A DNA stretch of 64,000 nt from an uncultured Pseudodesulfovibrio sp. (GTDB taxonomy: Bacteria > Desulfobacterota > Desulfovibrionia > Desulfovibrionales > Desulfovibrionaceae). Shown here in pieces: positions 16,337 to 23,937 of this stretch. A model generated the notes under the pieces. That model did not search any database, was not told where the DNA came from, and saw only the letters and a program-made list of their open reading frames with translations. The first letter of the stretch is position 1. Every line of letters starts with the position of its first letter. The stretch covers positions 72,001 through 136,000 of the forward strand of contig NZ_OY760065.1 in NCBI RefSeq assembly GCF_963662885.1. Reading direction: 5' to 3'. The position numbers and the translations under genes are program-made.

Positions 16337-16567
16337 ATGGAAGCCAAGGACCTTGAACTCATCGAGAAGTACGGGGCCGACGACACGCAACTCAAGGCTC
16401 TGTGGGATCAACATACCAATTACGAAAAAATGCTGGATAAGCTCGAGTCCAAGTCCTACCTTTCCCCCACGGAAATGCAGGAAATGAAGGAACTCAAGAA
16501 AAAGAAGCTGGCGGGGAAGACGACCCTGTCGTCTCTGCTCGAAAAATACCGCCAATTGGAGGCATAG
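16337..16567 (+). CDS. DUF465/YdcH-family small protein
   Basis: A 76-residue helical-hairpin protein. The pattern is typical of DUF465: KALWDQHTNYEKMLDKLESK, then LSPTEMQEMKELKKKKL, then KLAGKTTLSSLLEKY. It is cytoplasmic, function unknown. A perfect AAGGAGAAG site precedes the ATG. Its stop lies 3 bases before the ilvB start, so ilvB is probably read on the same message. Confidence 0.85.
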   Translation: MEAKDLELIEKYGADDTQLKALWDQHTNYEKMLDKLESKSYLSPTEMQEMKELKKKKLAGKTTLSSLLEKYRQLEA

Positions 16568-16570
16568 CAA

Positions 16571-18262
16571 ATGAAGTTGACCGGGGCCCAGATTCTGCTC
16601 AAGTGTCTGGAAGAGGAAGGTGTTGATGTCATGTTCGGTTTCCCCGGGGGAGCCGTGATAGACATTTATGATGAGATACCCAAGTCGTCCGTGGAGCACA
16701 TCCTGGTGCGTCACGAACAGGGCGCAATCCATGCAGCCGACGGTTACGCCCGTGCCACTGGCCGGGTAGGGGTATGCCTAGTCACCTCCGGCCCTGGTGC
16801 CACCAATACCGTAACCGGGATTGCCACGGCTTACGCGGACTCCATCCCGGTTGTCATTTTTACCGGTCAGGTGCCCCGGGCCCTGATCGGCAATGACGCC
16901 TTCCAGGAAGTCGATATCGTCGGTATCACCCGTCCCTGCACCAAGCACAATTATCTTGTTCAGGACATTGAAGACCTGGCCACGACGATCAAGCAGGCCT
17001 TTTATCTGGCACGCTCCGGACGTCCCGGGCCGGTCCTGGTCGATTTGCCCAAGGACATCCAGCAGCAGATGGCCGAGTTCAAGTATCCCGAAGAAGTGTC
17101 CATGCGCAGCTACAAGCCGACCAAGAAGCCGCACATCGGTCAGATCCGCAAGGTGGTCAAGCTCCTCAAGAAGGCCAAGCGCCCGCTGATATACTCCGGC
17201 GGCGGGGTCATCACCTCGGGCTCTCACGAGGAACTTACCTGGCTCGGGCAAAAGCTGCATATCCCGGTGACCTCCACCCTCATGGGGCTGGGCGCGTTCC
17301 CCGGAGATGACGATCTGTTCCTGGGCATGCTCGGCATGCACGGCACTTTCGCCGCCAACATGGCGGTGAACAACTGCGACCTGCTTTTGGCCGTGGGCGC
17401 GCGGTTCGACGACCGCGTGACCGGCAAGGTGGATACCTTTGCCCCGGGCGCGACCATCGTGCACATAGATGTGGACCCGACCTCGATCCAGAAGAACGTT
17501 TCGGTCCAGGTCCCTCTGGTGGCGGACTGCAAGCCCGCTCTGGCCGCGCTCAAGGCAGAGACCGAGGGCACGCTGGACGAGTACGACTGGGCCGCAGACC
17601 ACAAGGAGTGGGTGGACAAGGTCCAGGGGTGGGCCAAGGAGCACCCGCTGACCTACAAGGACGACTCCGAGGGCATCAAGCCGCAGTACGTGGTCGAGAA
17701 GATTTACGAGATCACCAAGGGCGATGCCATCATCGCCACCGAAGTCGGCCAGAACCAGATGTGGGCCGCTCAGTTCTACAAGTACAACCGTCCCAATACG
17801 CTGCTGACCTCCGGGGGCCTGGGCACCATGGGCTATGGTTTCCCGGCCGCACTGGGCGCGCAACGCGCGTTCCCGGACAAGCTGGTCATTGATGTCGCGG
17901 GGGACGGATCCATCCAGATGTGTATCCAGGAGATGATGACGGCGGTTTGCAACAAGCTGCCGGTCAAGATCGTCATCCTGAACAACGGCTATCTCGGTAT
18001 GGTCCGGCAGTGGCAGGAGCTGTTCTACGACAAGAACTATTGCTCCACCTGCATGGACGCGCAGCCCGACTTCGTCAAGCTGGCCGAAGCCTACGGTGCC
18101 GCCGGTTTCCGGGTAACCGAGAAGAAGGACTTGGACAAGACCCTGCGCGAAGCCTTCGAGGTGGATAAGCCGGTTATCGTCGATGTCCGCGTGGAAAAAG
18201 AAGAAAATGTCTATCCCATGGTCCCGGCCGGAGCGTCGCTGACCGAGATGCTGTTGGTTTAG
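16571..18262 (+). CDS. ilvB: acetolactate synthase large subunit
   Basis: A 563-residue thiamine-diphosphate and FAD enzyme that makes acetolactate or acetohydroxybutyrate in branched-chain amino acid synthesis. The catalytic glutamate is E49 in RHEQGAIHAADGYAR. The ThDP motif runs from DVAGDGSIQM to ILNNGYLGMV, and the FAD domain has VGARFDDRVTGK. Length fits the biosynthetic form, not the catabolic one. It is followed after 9 bases by the regulatory subunit ilvN. Confidence 0.97.
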   Translation: MKLTGAQILLKCLEEEGVDVMFGFPGGAVIDIYDEIPKSSVEHILVRHEQGAIHAADGYARATGRVGVCLVTSGPGATNTVTGIATAYADSIPVVIFTGQVPRALIGNDAFQEVDIVGITRPCTKHNYLVQDIEDLATTIKQAFYLARSGRPGPVLVDLPKDIQQQMAEFKYPEEVSMRSYKPTKKPHIGQIRKVVKLLKKAKRPLIYSGGGVITSGSHEELTWLGQKLHIPVTSTLMGLGAFPGDDDLFLGMLGMHGTFAANMAVNNCDLLLAVGARFDDRVTGKVDTFAPGATIVHIDVDPTSIQKNVSVQVPLVADCKPALAALKAETEGTLDEYDWAADHKEWVDKVQGWAKEHPLTYKDDSEGIKPQYVVEKIYEITKGDAIIATEVGQNQMWAAQFYKYNRPNTLLTSGGLGTMGYGFPAALGAQRAFPDKLVIDVAGDGSIQMCIQEMMTAVCNKLPVKIVILNNGYLGMVRQWQELFYDKNYCSTCMDAQPDFVKLAEAYGAAGFRVTEKKDLDKTLREAFEVDKPVIVDVRVEKEENVYPMVPAGASLTEMLLV

Positions 18263-18271
18263 GAGACCGTG

Positions 18272-18763
18272 ATGAGCAAACACACTCTTTCCGTGATGGT
18301 TGAAAACGAACCGGGCGTTCTGTCCCGCGTGGCCGGGCTTTTTTCCGGCCGCGGCTTCAACATCTATTCGCTGAACGTGGCCCCGACTCTGGAGAAGGGC
18401 GTTTCCCTGATGACCATAGTGGCCGAGGGCGACGACGCCATCGTCGAGCAGATCGTCAAGCAGCTGCGCAAGCTGGTACCCACCATAAAAGTCAAGGATC
18501 TCACTGAACTGAAGTCCGTTGAAAGGGAAATGGTCCTGCTCAAGGTCAATGCCGAGGATTCAAAACGCGCGGAGATCCTGCGTATTGTTGACATCTTCAG
18601 GTGCAAGGTTGTAGACGTGAGCGTCGACGAGCTGACCATTGAGGTAACGGGCGACCAGGGCAAGATAGGCGCCATAGTCAATCTGCTCACCCGCTTCGGT
18701 ATCAAGGAAGTCGCGCGCACCGGCAACGTGGCCATGCGTCGTTCCATGCAGATCGACCTATAA
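18272..18763 (+). CDS. ilvN: acetolactate synthase small (regulatory) subunit
   Basis: A 163-residue protein with an N-terminal ACT domain (SVMVENEPGVLSRVAGLFS, GRGFNIYSLNV) that binds valine, and the C-terminal conserved domain (LLKVNAEDSKRAEI ... VTGDQGKI ... GIKEVARTG). It binds IlvB, activates it and confers feedback inhibition. ATG at 18272 gives ideal spacing from the AGGAG site; a GTG three bases upstream is an alternative. A hairpin terminator separates it from ilvC. Confidence 0.96.
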   Translation: MSKHTLSVMVENEPGVLSRVAGLFSGRGFNIYSLNVAPTLEKGVSLMTIVAEGDDAIVEQIVKQLRKLVPTIKVKDLTELKSVEREMVLLKVNAEDSKRAEILRIVDIFRCKVVDVSVDELTIEVTGDQGKIGAIVNLLTRFGIKEVARTGNVAMRRSMQIDL

Positions 18764-18782
18764 TTTGCAATCAGGCGACTCA

Positions 18783-18816
18783 CCGGGCCAGGAGTTTTCT
18801 CCTCGCCCGGCTTTTT
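18783..18816 (+). terminator. terminator between ilvN and ilvC
   Basis: CCGGGC-C-AGGAG, a TTTT loop, and CTCCT-C-GCCCGG form a long stem followed by CTTTTT. It may reduce read-through into ilvC or act as a partial attenuator; ilvC starts 67 bases further on. Confidence 0.8.
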
Positions 18817-18882
18817 CGCATGTTCATATAATTCAAGCCGTTGTGTCCCAAGTGGGGCAAACAATATCGAGGAGAAACTCCC

Positions 18883-19872
18883 ATGAAAGTGTATTACGAG
18901 AAAGATGCGGACCTGAGCCTTTTGAAGGATAAGACCGTGGCCGTGGTCGGCTACGGCAGCCAGGGCCATGCCCATGCGCAGAACCTGCGCGACTCGGGCG
19001 TCAATGTCATCGTGGCCCAGCGCCCCGGTGGTCCCAACTATGACCTGGCCAAGGAGCACGGCTTCGAGCCCATGTCCGTAGCCGATGCCGCCAAGCAGGC
19101 TGATCTGATCATGATCCTGCTGCCCGACCAGTATCAGGCCGCGGTATTCAAGAACGAAATTCTCCCGTACCTCGAAGAAGGCAACATCATCGCCTTCGGT
19201 CACGGCTTCAACGTCCATTTCCAGCAGATCACTCCGCCCGCGGGCGTGGACTGCGTCATGATCGCCCCCAAGGGCCCCGGTCATCTGGTGCGCCGCACCT
19301 TTACCGAGGGCGGCGGCGTTCCCTGCCTGGTGGCCGTTGCTTCCGACGCCTCCGGCAAAGCCACCGAAATCGCCTTGGCCTATGCCAAGGGTATCGGTGG
19401 CGCCCGTTCCGGCGTGATCAAGACCACCTTCAAGGAAGAGACCGAAACCGACCTGTTCGGTGAGCAGGCTGTGCTTTGCGGCGGCCTGACCGCCCTGTGC
19501 AAGGCTGGTTTCGACACTCTGGTCGAGGCCGGTTACCAGCCCGAAATGGCCTACTTCGAGTGCCTGCACGAGCTCAAGCTGATCATCGACCTCATGTACG
19601 AGGGCGGCATGTCCATGATGCGTTACTCCATCTCCGAGACCGCCGAATACGGCGACTACGTCACCGGCCCGCGCATCATCACCGATGAGACCCGCGAGGA
19701 AATGCGCCGCGTGCTCAAGGAGATCCAGGACGGCACCTTTGCCCGTAACTTCATCCTGGACAACCAGGCCGGCCAGGTCGGTCTGAAGACCATGCGCCGC
19801 ATCGGTGCCGAGACTCAGATCGAGGAAGTCGGTGCCCGCCTGCGCAAGATGATGAGCTGGCTGCAGAAGTAA
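18883..19872 (+). CDS. ilvC: ketol-acid reductoisomerase
   Basis: A 329-residue class I (short) reductoisomerase converting acetolactate to dihydroxyisovalerate. The dinucleotide motif GYGSQGHAHAQNL starts at residue 23, and the metal-binding region includes TDLFGEQAVLCGG and YFECLHELKLI. The loop that contacts the NADPH 2'-phosphate reads R47-P-G-G50-P-N52 in place of the usual R-x-G-S-x-S, so both phosphate-binding serines are absent. Cofactor preference may be altered. GAGGAG precedes the ATG at 18883. A strong terminator follows. Confidence 0.97.
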   Translation: MKVYYEKDADLSLLKDKTVAVVGYGSQGHAHAQNLRDSGVNVIVAQRPGGPNYDLAKEHGFEPMSVADAAKQADLIMILLPDQYQAAVFKNEILPYLEEGNIIAFGHGFNVHFQQITPPAGVDCVMIAPKGPGHLVRRTFTEGGGVPCLVAVASDASGKATEIALAYAKGIGGARSGVIKTTFKEETETDLFGEQAVLCGGLTALCKAGFDTLVEAGYQPEMAYFECLHELKLIIDLMYEGGMSMMRYSISETAEYGDYVTGPRIITDETREEMRRVLKEIQDGTFARNFILDNQAGQVGLKTMRRIGAETQIEEVGARLRKMMSWLQK

Positions 19873-19895
19873 GCTCGTCTCTCAGAGGCTATTCA

Positions 19896-19927
19896 AGGAC
19901 GGTCCCTATGGGACCGTCCTTTTTTTA
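19896..19927 (+). terminator. intrinsic terminator of ilvC
   Basis: AGGACGGTCCC-TAT-GGGACCGTCCT is a perfect 11-bp stem with a 3-base loop, followed by six T. Confidence 0.95.
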
Positions 19928-20221
19928 TGTTCTGCATGAATGAAGAAGACAGGCTTATCTGCTTGGAAAATTCCTGATTACGCTCCCGACGGGTAAAGGC
20001 CAAAAAATGACATTCCGTTTGCGGATTGTGGAATGTTTCCCCTGATTTTTCAAAATGTTGTTCGATAATTTTACTGAGCTTAGAGACAGGACGATTACGT
20101 ACATTTTTGTAGCCTCCTTGATTAGGAGACAATTGTCACATTTTTACCCCGTTTTTTGCTTGACCCGTGAGTCAAACGTGAATAGTTCTCGCTCTCCAAA
20201 ATCGAATTTGAGGGTGAGATT
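19928..20221. other. AT-richer gap before the DUF2179 gene
   Basis: No gene is supported. TTGAC-N6-GTCAA (20160-20175) is a short dyad whose left half could be a -35 element (TTGACC), with TAGTTC 17 bases on as a weak -10. A GAGGGTGAG site sits just before the next ATG. Confidence 0.35.
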
Positions 20222-20794
20222 ATGACTTTGGATATCCTTTTTCTCGGCCTGGCCATTTTCCTGCTGGAAGTAATGGCGCTGACCATCGGAACCGTGCGGA
20301 CCATCGTGACCATGCTGGGCGAGTCCCGAGCGGCCTTTCTGCTCGGCTGCCTTGAGATGACCCTGTGGGTTTTCGGCACCTCCGCAGTCATGACCAAAGT
20401 AGGTGACGCGCCTGTTCTGGGGCTGTTTTACGCGGTCGGCTTTGCCACGGGCAACGTGGTGGGCATCATCGCCGAGAAGAAGCTGGCTCTGGGCAACGTA
20501 GTGGTGCGCATCATCAGTGCCTGGAAGGGTGGCGAGATCGCAGACGCCGTGCGCCGCGCCGGGTTCATGATCACCACCGTCGCCGGAGAGGGTTCCGAGG
20601 GCGCAGTCACGGTTCAGTTCGTGGTCTGCAAGCGTAAGGACATGAAGCTTGTGTTGAGCCAGGCCCGCCGGATCGACCCTGACCTGTTCTACACCTTTGA
20701 AACCGCGGGTGGTGCCAGCGAAGTGCCCAGCCCGTCGGAAAGCCGGATGGACAAAGTCCTGCGGCCCATCCGTCGGTTGGTTCCGCAGTTCTGA
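20222..20794 (+). CDS. UPF0316/DUF2179 membrane protein
   Basis: A 190-residue protein with three hydrophobic helices in the first 90 residues (LDILFLGLAIFLLEVMAL; AAFLLGCLEMTLWVFG; VLGLFYAVGFATGNVVGI), matching the DUF5698/UPF0316 module. A soluble C-terminal DUF2179-like domain (residues about 105-165) follows. No biochemical function is established for the family. It stands alone, convergent with the double-cubane reductase pair. Confidence 0.85.
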   Translation: MTLDILFLGLAIFLLEVMALTIGTVRTIVTMLGESRAAFLLGCLEMTLWVFGTSAVMTKVGDAPVLGLFYAVGFATGNVVGIIAEKKLALGNVVVRIISAWKGGEIADAVRRAGFMITTVAGEGSEGAVTVQFVVCKRKDMKLVLSQARRIDPDLFYTFETAGGASEVPSPSESRMDKVLRPIRRLVPQF

Positions 20795-20823
20795 TTTTCT
20801 TTCCTGACGTAGGCTGAATAGGG

Positions 20824-21603
20824 CTAACGGGCGTTGGCTGTATCGTTCTGATGGCGGTGCAGGGCCGCGCCCAGCGCGCCCATGTGGTCCGGGTTGTCCG
20901 GGACCAGGATGTCTCGGCCGATCTCGCCGCCGATGCTCTTGGCCAACAGGTCGAGCACGCAGGGGTTGTTGGCCACACCTCCGGTAAAGACCAGCGGGAA
21001 ATTCATCCCCACCCTGCGAAGCATGTTGGACGTGCGTTTGACGATGGCCTTGTGCAGTCCAAGCGCTATGGCCTCGGGCTTTTCGCCGCGGGCCATCAGC
21101 GAGGTGGCTTCGGTCTCCGCGAAGACCGTGCAGATGGAGCTGATCTCGGGCGGGTTCTCGCCCTTCATGGCATAGGGCCCGAAATCCTCAACCGGAATTT
21201 GGAAGACCCCGGCCGTATATTCCAGAAACTTGCCCGTTCCGGCAGCACAGCGGTCGTTCATCTCGAATTTCAGGACCTTGCCGCCCGTCAGGGACATGGC
21301 CTTGGTGTCCTGCCCCCCGATATCCAGAACCGTGCGCGCCTCGGGAAAGAGGTGCGCGGCGCCCAGAGCGTGGGCCTTGATCTCGGTGATGGTCGAACAT
21401 TCGCAGTCCAGGCCAAGCCGCTGGATGAGATTGCGCCCGTAGCCGGTCCCGACCAAGGAGGCGGGGCGCAATCCATCCAGCAGTTTGAAACACTGGGAAA
21501 TGGGGTCAAAAGTGGTGGGGAGTTTCCTTGCCTCGGCCACCTTGCCGTCGATCAGGACGACCAACTCGATGGAGCGGGACCCGATGTCCAATCCTGCGAT
21601 CAT
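20824..21603 (-). CDS. activator ATPase of the BadF/BcrA/HgdC family
   Basis: A 259-residue ASKHA-fold ATPase. It starts GLDIGSRSIELVVLIDGK (phosphate-1 loop) and has VLDIGGQDTKA and FTGGVANN. The two cysteines that hold the inter-subunit [4Fe-4S] cluster are C119 (DRCAAGTGKF) and C158 (SSICTVFAE). Such proteins use ATP to push an electron of very low potential into a dehydratase or double-cubane partner. The partner gene lies directly upstream with a 4-base overlap. The pair resembles E. coli yjiL/yjiM and the double-cubane reductase DCCP system. Confidence 0.92.
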   Translation of the reverse strand: MIAGLDIGSRSIELVVLIDGKVAEARKLPTTFDPISQCFKLLDGLRPASLVGTGYGRNLIQRLGLDCECSTITEIKAHALGAAHLFPEARTVLDIGGQDTKAMSLTGGKVLKFEMNDRCAAGTGKFLEYTAGVFQIPVEDFGPYAMKGENPPEISSICTVFAETEATSLMARGEKPEAIALGLHKAIVKRTSNMLRRVGMNFPLVFTGGVANNPCVLDLLAKSIGGEIGRDILVPDNPDHMGALGAALHRHQNDTANAR

Positions 21604-22877
21604 GCAAGGGTCTCCACAAAGGCCTCGATACGCGTCTTGAGCTGCTCCACGTCTTCCATGGAGTAGTCGGTCTCGATGGACAGCATGGGGATGCCCTCGA
21701 CCTGCAGCGCCTTGTCCACCTTCATGGATTCATGGGTGTAGGGCTGGCAGAAGAGCAGGCTGTAGTGGACCACGCCGTCGGCCTTGAGGTCCTTGGCCAG
21801 GCTGGTGATGTTGTCCAGCCGTTCCTGGTTGGGCGTGAAGCAGGCACAGTCGATCTTCATGTAGCGGTCGGCGATGGCGTCGATCATTGCTTCCAGGGTA
21901 TCGCCCGACTCGTCCACCAGATCCCGCGAGTTGCGGGTACCGATACACGATTCCTCGCCCACGATGACCGCGCCGGAGCTCTCCACCACATAGGGCAGCT
22001 TCCAGTTGGGCACGGCCATGGGACAGCCCGAAAGCATCAGCCGGGGGGTGTCGGCCGGGGCCACGCCGTCGCCGGTCTTGATGCGTGCTTCCAGCTCGTC
22101 GCACAGCTCATTGATCTTGGCCGTGAACCGGACCGGATCGTCGTAGAAGCTGATCTGGTTGACGAGCAGGGCGTCGCGGCCGGAAATGGGGGCCGGAGCG
22201 GCCGCGCGCAGGCGGGTTAGCCGTTGCAGGGCGCGGCGCTTGCCGTTGGTGACCTTGATTCCTTCCTTCAGCTTCTCGGCGGTAATGGTTACGCCGGTCA
22301 ACTCTTCCACGGCCTTCATGTACCGGATCACTTCCGATTTCCACAGGTCGCGGGCGGCCTTGGACTTGGTCTGGGGTACTTCCATGACGTAGGTGGGGGC
22401 GATCTCGTTGAAAGCCTCGTAGGCCTTCTTCTTGCCGTCGCAGGTGGTCTCGCCGATAATCATGTCCGAGGACTCGATGTAGGGGCAGAGCTTGGCCATC
22501 TTGAAGCCGATGAAGGACTTGATCAGGGCGCAGGTGTTGCGCGGAACAAGCTGTTCGGCCAGTTCGCTGCCCGCCTCGGCTCCGGCGCACAATCCGACGT
22601 GGATGGCGTCGGCGGCCAGCGTTATTTCCTCGGGTACGAAAACGCAGAAGGTGCCTACGACCTTGCGGCCCTGCGCCTTGGCGTCCTGTAGCTCCTTGAT
22701 GCGCAGACCGTGTACTTCGGACAGGACGAAGTCGAGGTATTCAGCGCCCTTGAGGCGGTTTTCCTGGGACAGGTAGATGTCCCCATAAAATTTACCCAGA
22801 ACCTCCAGAAGGCCGTCGTGCGCCTCGAGGTCCATATTCAATTTTTCCCACATTTCATGATGTGTGTTGTCGGACAT
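21600..22877 (-). CDS. double-cubane-cluster reductase / 2-hydroxyacyl-CoA dehydratase family protein
   Basis: A 425-residue iron-sulfur protein of the HgdB/BcrC/FldBC superfamily. Cysteines are at 78, 97, 116, 131 and 146, with others in LSGCPMA, GEESCIG, CACFTPN and FCQPY. Being a single-subunit partner of one activator ATPase, it fits the double-cubane [8Fe-9S] group, for which reduction of small unsaturated molecules such as acetylene has been shown, rather than the two-subunit acyl-CoA dehydratases. The natural substrate is unknown. The start at 22877 is well separated from the divergent formate dehydrogenase region. Confidence 0.88.
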   Translation of the reverse strand: MSDNTHHEMWEKLNMDLEAHDGLLEVLGKFYGDIYLSQENRLKGAEYLDFVLSEVHGLRIKELQDAKAQGRKVVGTFCVFVPEEITLAADAIHVGLCAGAEAGSELAEQLVPRNTCALIKSFIGFKMAKLCPYIESSDMIIGETTCDGKKKAYEAFNEIAPTYVMEVPQTKSKAARDLWKSEVIRYMKAVEELTGVTITAEKLKEGIKVTNGKRRALQRLTRLRAAAPAPISGRDALLVNQISFYDDPVRFTAKINELCDELEARIKTGDGVAPADTPRLMLSGCPMAVPNWKLPYVVESSGAVIVGEESCIGTRNSRDLVDESGDTLEAMIDAIADRYMKIDCACFTPNQERLDNITSLAKDLKADGVVHYSLLFCQPYTHESMKVDKALQVEGIPMLSIETDYSMEDVEQLKTRIEAFVETLA

Positions 22878-22989
22878 TCGCTTTTTCCCCCAGGATAGGA
22901 CGTTGTGGATGGATTCGTTTTGATATCGATTCCAGTAATATTAATCCAGTGCGTTTTTCTATTTTTAAAACCATGGAGGTGACAGGAAA

Positions 22990-23082
22990 ATGCACTCCTC
23001 AAAGATTCGACACTTTTTTTATCTAATCCTACAGGAATGTAGTCTGGCCGTTAACTGTCCGGTTTTATGCTGTATTTGTTGA
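22990..23082 (+). CDS. possible Cys-rich micropeptide (30 aa)
   Basis: An ATG frame of 30 codons preceded 7 bases upstream by GGAGGTGA (22975-22982), an essentially perfect match to the anti-Shine-Dalgarno. The peptide starts MHSSKIRHFFYLILQEC and has cysteines at 17, 23, 27, 28 and 30, ending CCIC. The first half could be a short hydrophobic helix. It could be a membrane micropeptide, a metal- or sulfur-responsive leader peptide, or chance. It is oriented toward the ModE-like gene, whose start lies 322 bases downstream. Confidence 0.4.
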   Translation: MHSSKIRHFFYLILQECSLAVNCPVLCCIC

Positions 23083-23226
23083 ATTGCGGTAGGGCGGAAA
23101 GTATTTTGGATAGTGAATGTCTGGGTTAAAGTTCCATATTTTAAGTAGGTTACTGTTACTTTGGTGTCGAACCTTTATGTAGTCACGATCAAGTTGTGAC
23201 GAGCTTGTGTGTCCCCTAGAGGATTG

Positions 23227-23246
23227 TTATGCCTAAGTGAGCATAA
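23227..23246. promoter_or_regulatory. dyad upstream of the ModE-like gene
   Basis: TTATGC-CTAAGTGA-GCATAA is a perfect 6-bp inverted repeat with an 8-base spacer, a size typical of a dimeric regulator site. The binding protein is unknown. Confidence 0.3.
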
Positions 23247-23404
23247 TAGCCGCGATGAGGATTCGTGGCGGTCGTTCGCTTGATGTACCGCATTTCGGAT
23301 GCGCCCTGTGTGGCGGTTGTTGTGAAAGCGGTCCCCGGCCCGGAGCGGTCCATGGTCGGGAGCGGACGAGGCGGCTATCCGCCATGCCCAAGGGGAGGAA
23401 GACC

Positions 23405-23794
23405 ATGTTGGATGCGAGATCGACCAAGAACGCTGCTACCAAGAGTAATCCCACCATGCGCATGCATCTGTGGTTCGAGACCGAAGAGGGGGTTCTTTTC
23501 GGCCTGGGACGGTTGCAGTTGTTGAAATCCGTGGAAGAGCACGGTTCCCTCAAAGCGGCGGCTGAAGCTCTTGGAATGTCCTACAGGGGGGCCTGGGGGA
23601 AGATCAAGACCACTGAGGAGGTCCTGGGTCGAAAGCTCATCGAACGAGCCTCCAACCGGCGTGCCGGATACCATTTGACCGCCTTCGGAAAATCCATCGC
23701 CCAGTGCTACGACAAGTGGTATCGGGAGGTGGAGGCCTTCGCTCTCTCCAAGAGCCATGAATTCCTGCCTTTTTCACTAGACAGCTACGAGTAA
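23405..23794 (+). CDS. ModE-like winged-helix regulator without Mop domain
   Basis: A 129-residue protein consisting of the LysR-type winged helix-turn-helix seen at the N-terminus of ModE: LLKSVEEHGSLKAAAEALGM, SYRGAWGKIKTTEEVLG, then a wing with ERASNRRAGYHLT. The oxyanion-binding Mop domains of full ModE (about 260 residues) are missing, so it must sense its signal by another route or act constitutively. The ATG at 23405 has an AGGA site. It lies immediately upstream of fdhA, whose enzyme uses Mo or W. A strong dyad follows it. Confidence 0.82.
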   Translation: MLDARSTKNAATKSNPTMRMHLWFETEEGVLFGLGRLQLLKSVEEHGSLKAAAEALGMSYRGAWGKIKTTEEVLGRKLIERASNRRAGYHLTAFGKSIAQCYDKWYREVEAFALSKSHEFLPFSLDSYE

Positions 23795-23810
23795 TCGGAG
23801 ACCTCTGTTT

Positions 23811-23838
23811 TTCAATGTGTTAATAATAACACATTGAA
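23811..23838. promoter_or_regulatory. 12-bp perfect dyad between regulator and fdhA
   Basis: TTCAATGTGTTA (23811-23822), ATAA, TAACACATTGAA (23827-23838): perfect 12-bp arms, AT-rich and without a following T-run, so an operator is likelier than a terminator. It lies 100 bases before fdhA and just after the ModE-like gene. The TGTTA/TAACA core recalls ModE-box half-sites, but this match is loose. Confidence 0.6.
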
Positions 23839-23937
23839 TTAATTGAATTTAATGCTAGCATGGTTGTGCCTGGACATTTCGTTCGGGACAGCAACCGCCG
23901 GGCTACGGTCCGGCATTTAGCAAGGAGGCCATTTGGT

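Larger units (their letters stand above)
22878..23404. other. AT-rich divergent intergenic region
   Basis: A 527-base stretch, clearly more AT-rich than its flanks, between the minus-strand reductase and the plus-strand regulator. It contains a short Cys-rich reading frame (22990-23082), a GTCAC-N9-GTGAC dyad (23182-23200) and a TTATGC-N8-GCATAA dyad (23227-23246). Promoters for both flanking units must be here, but no clean -35/-10 pair stands out. Confidence 0.6.
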
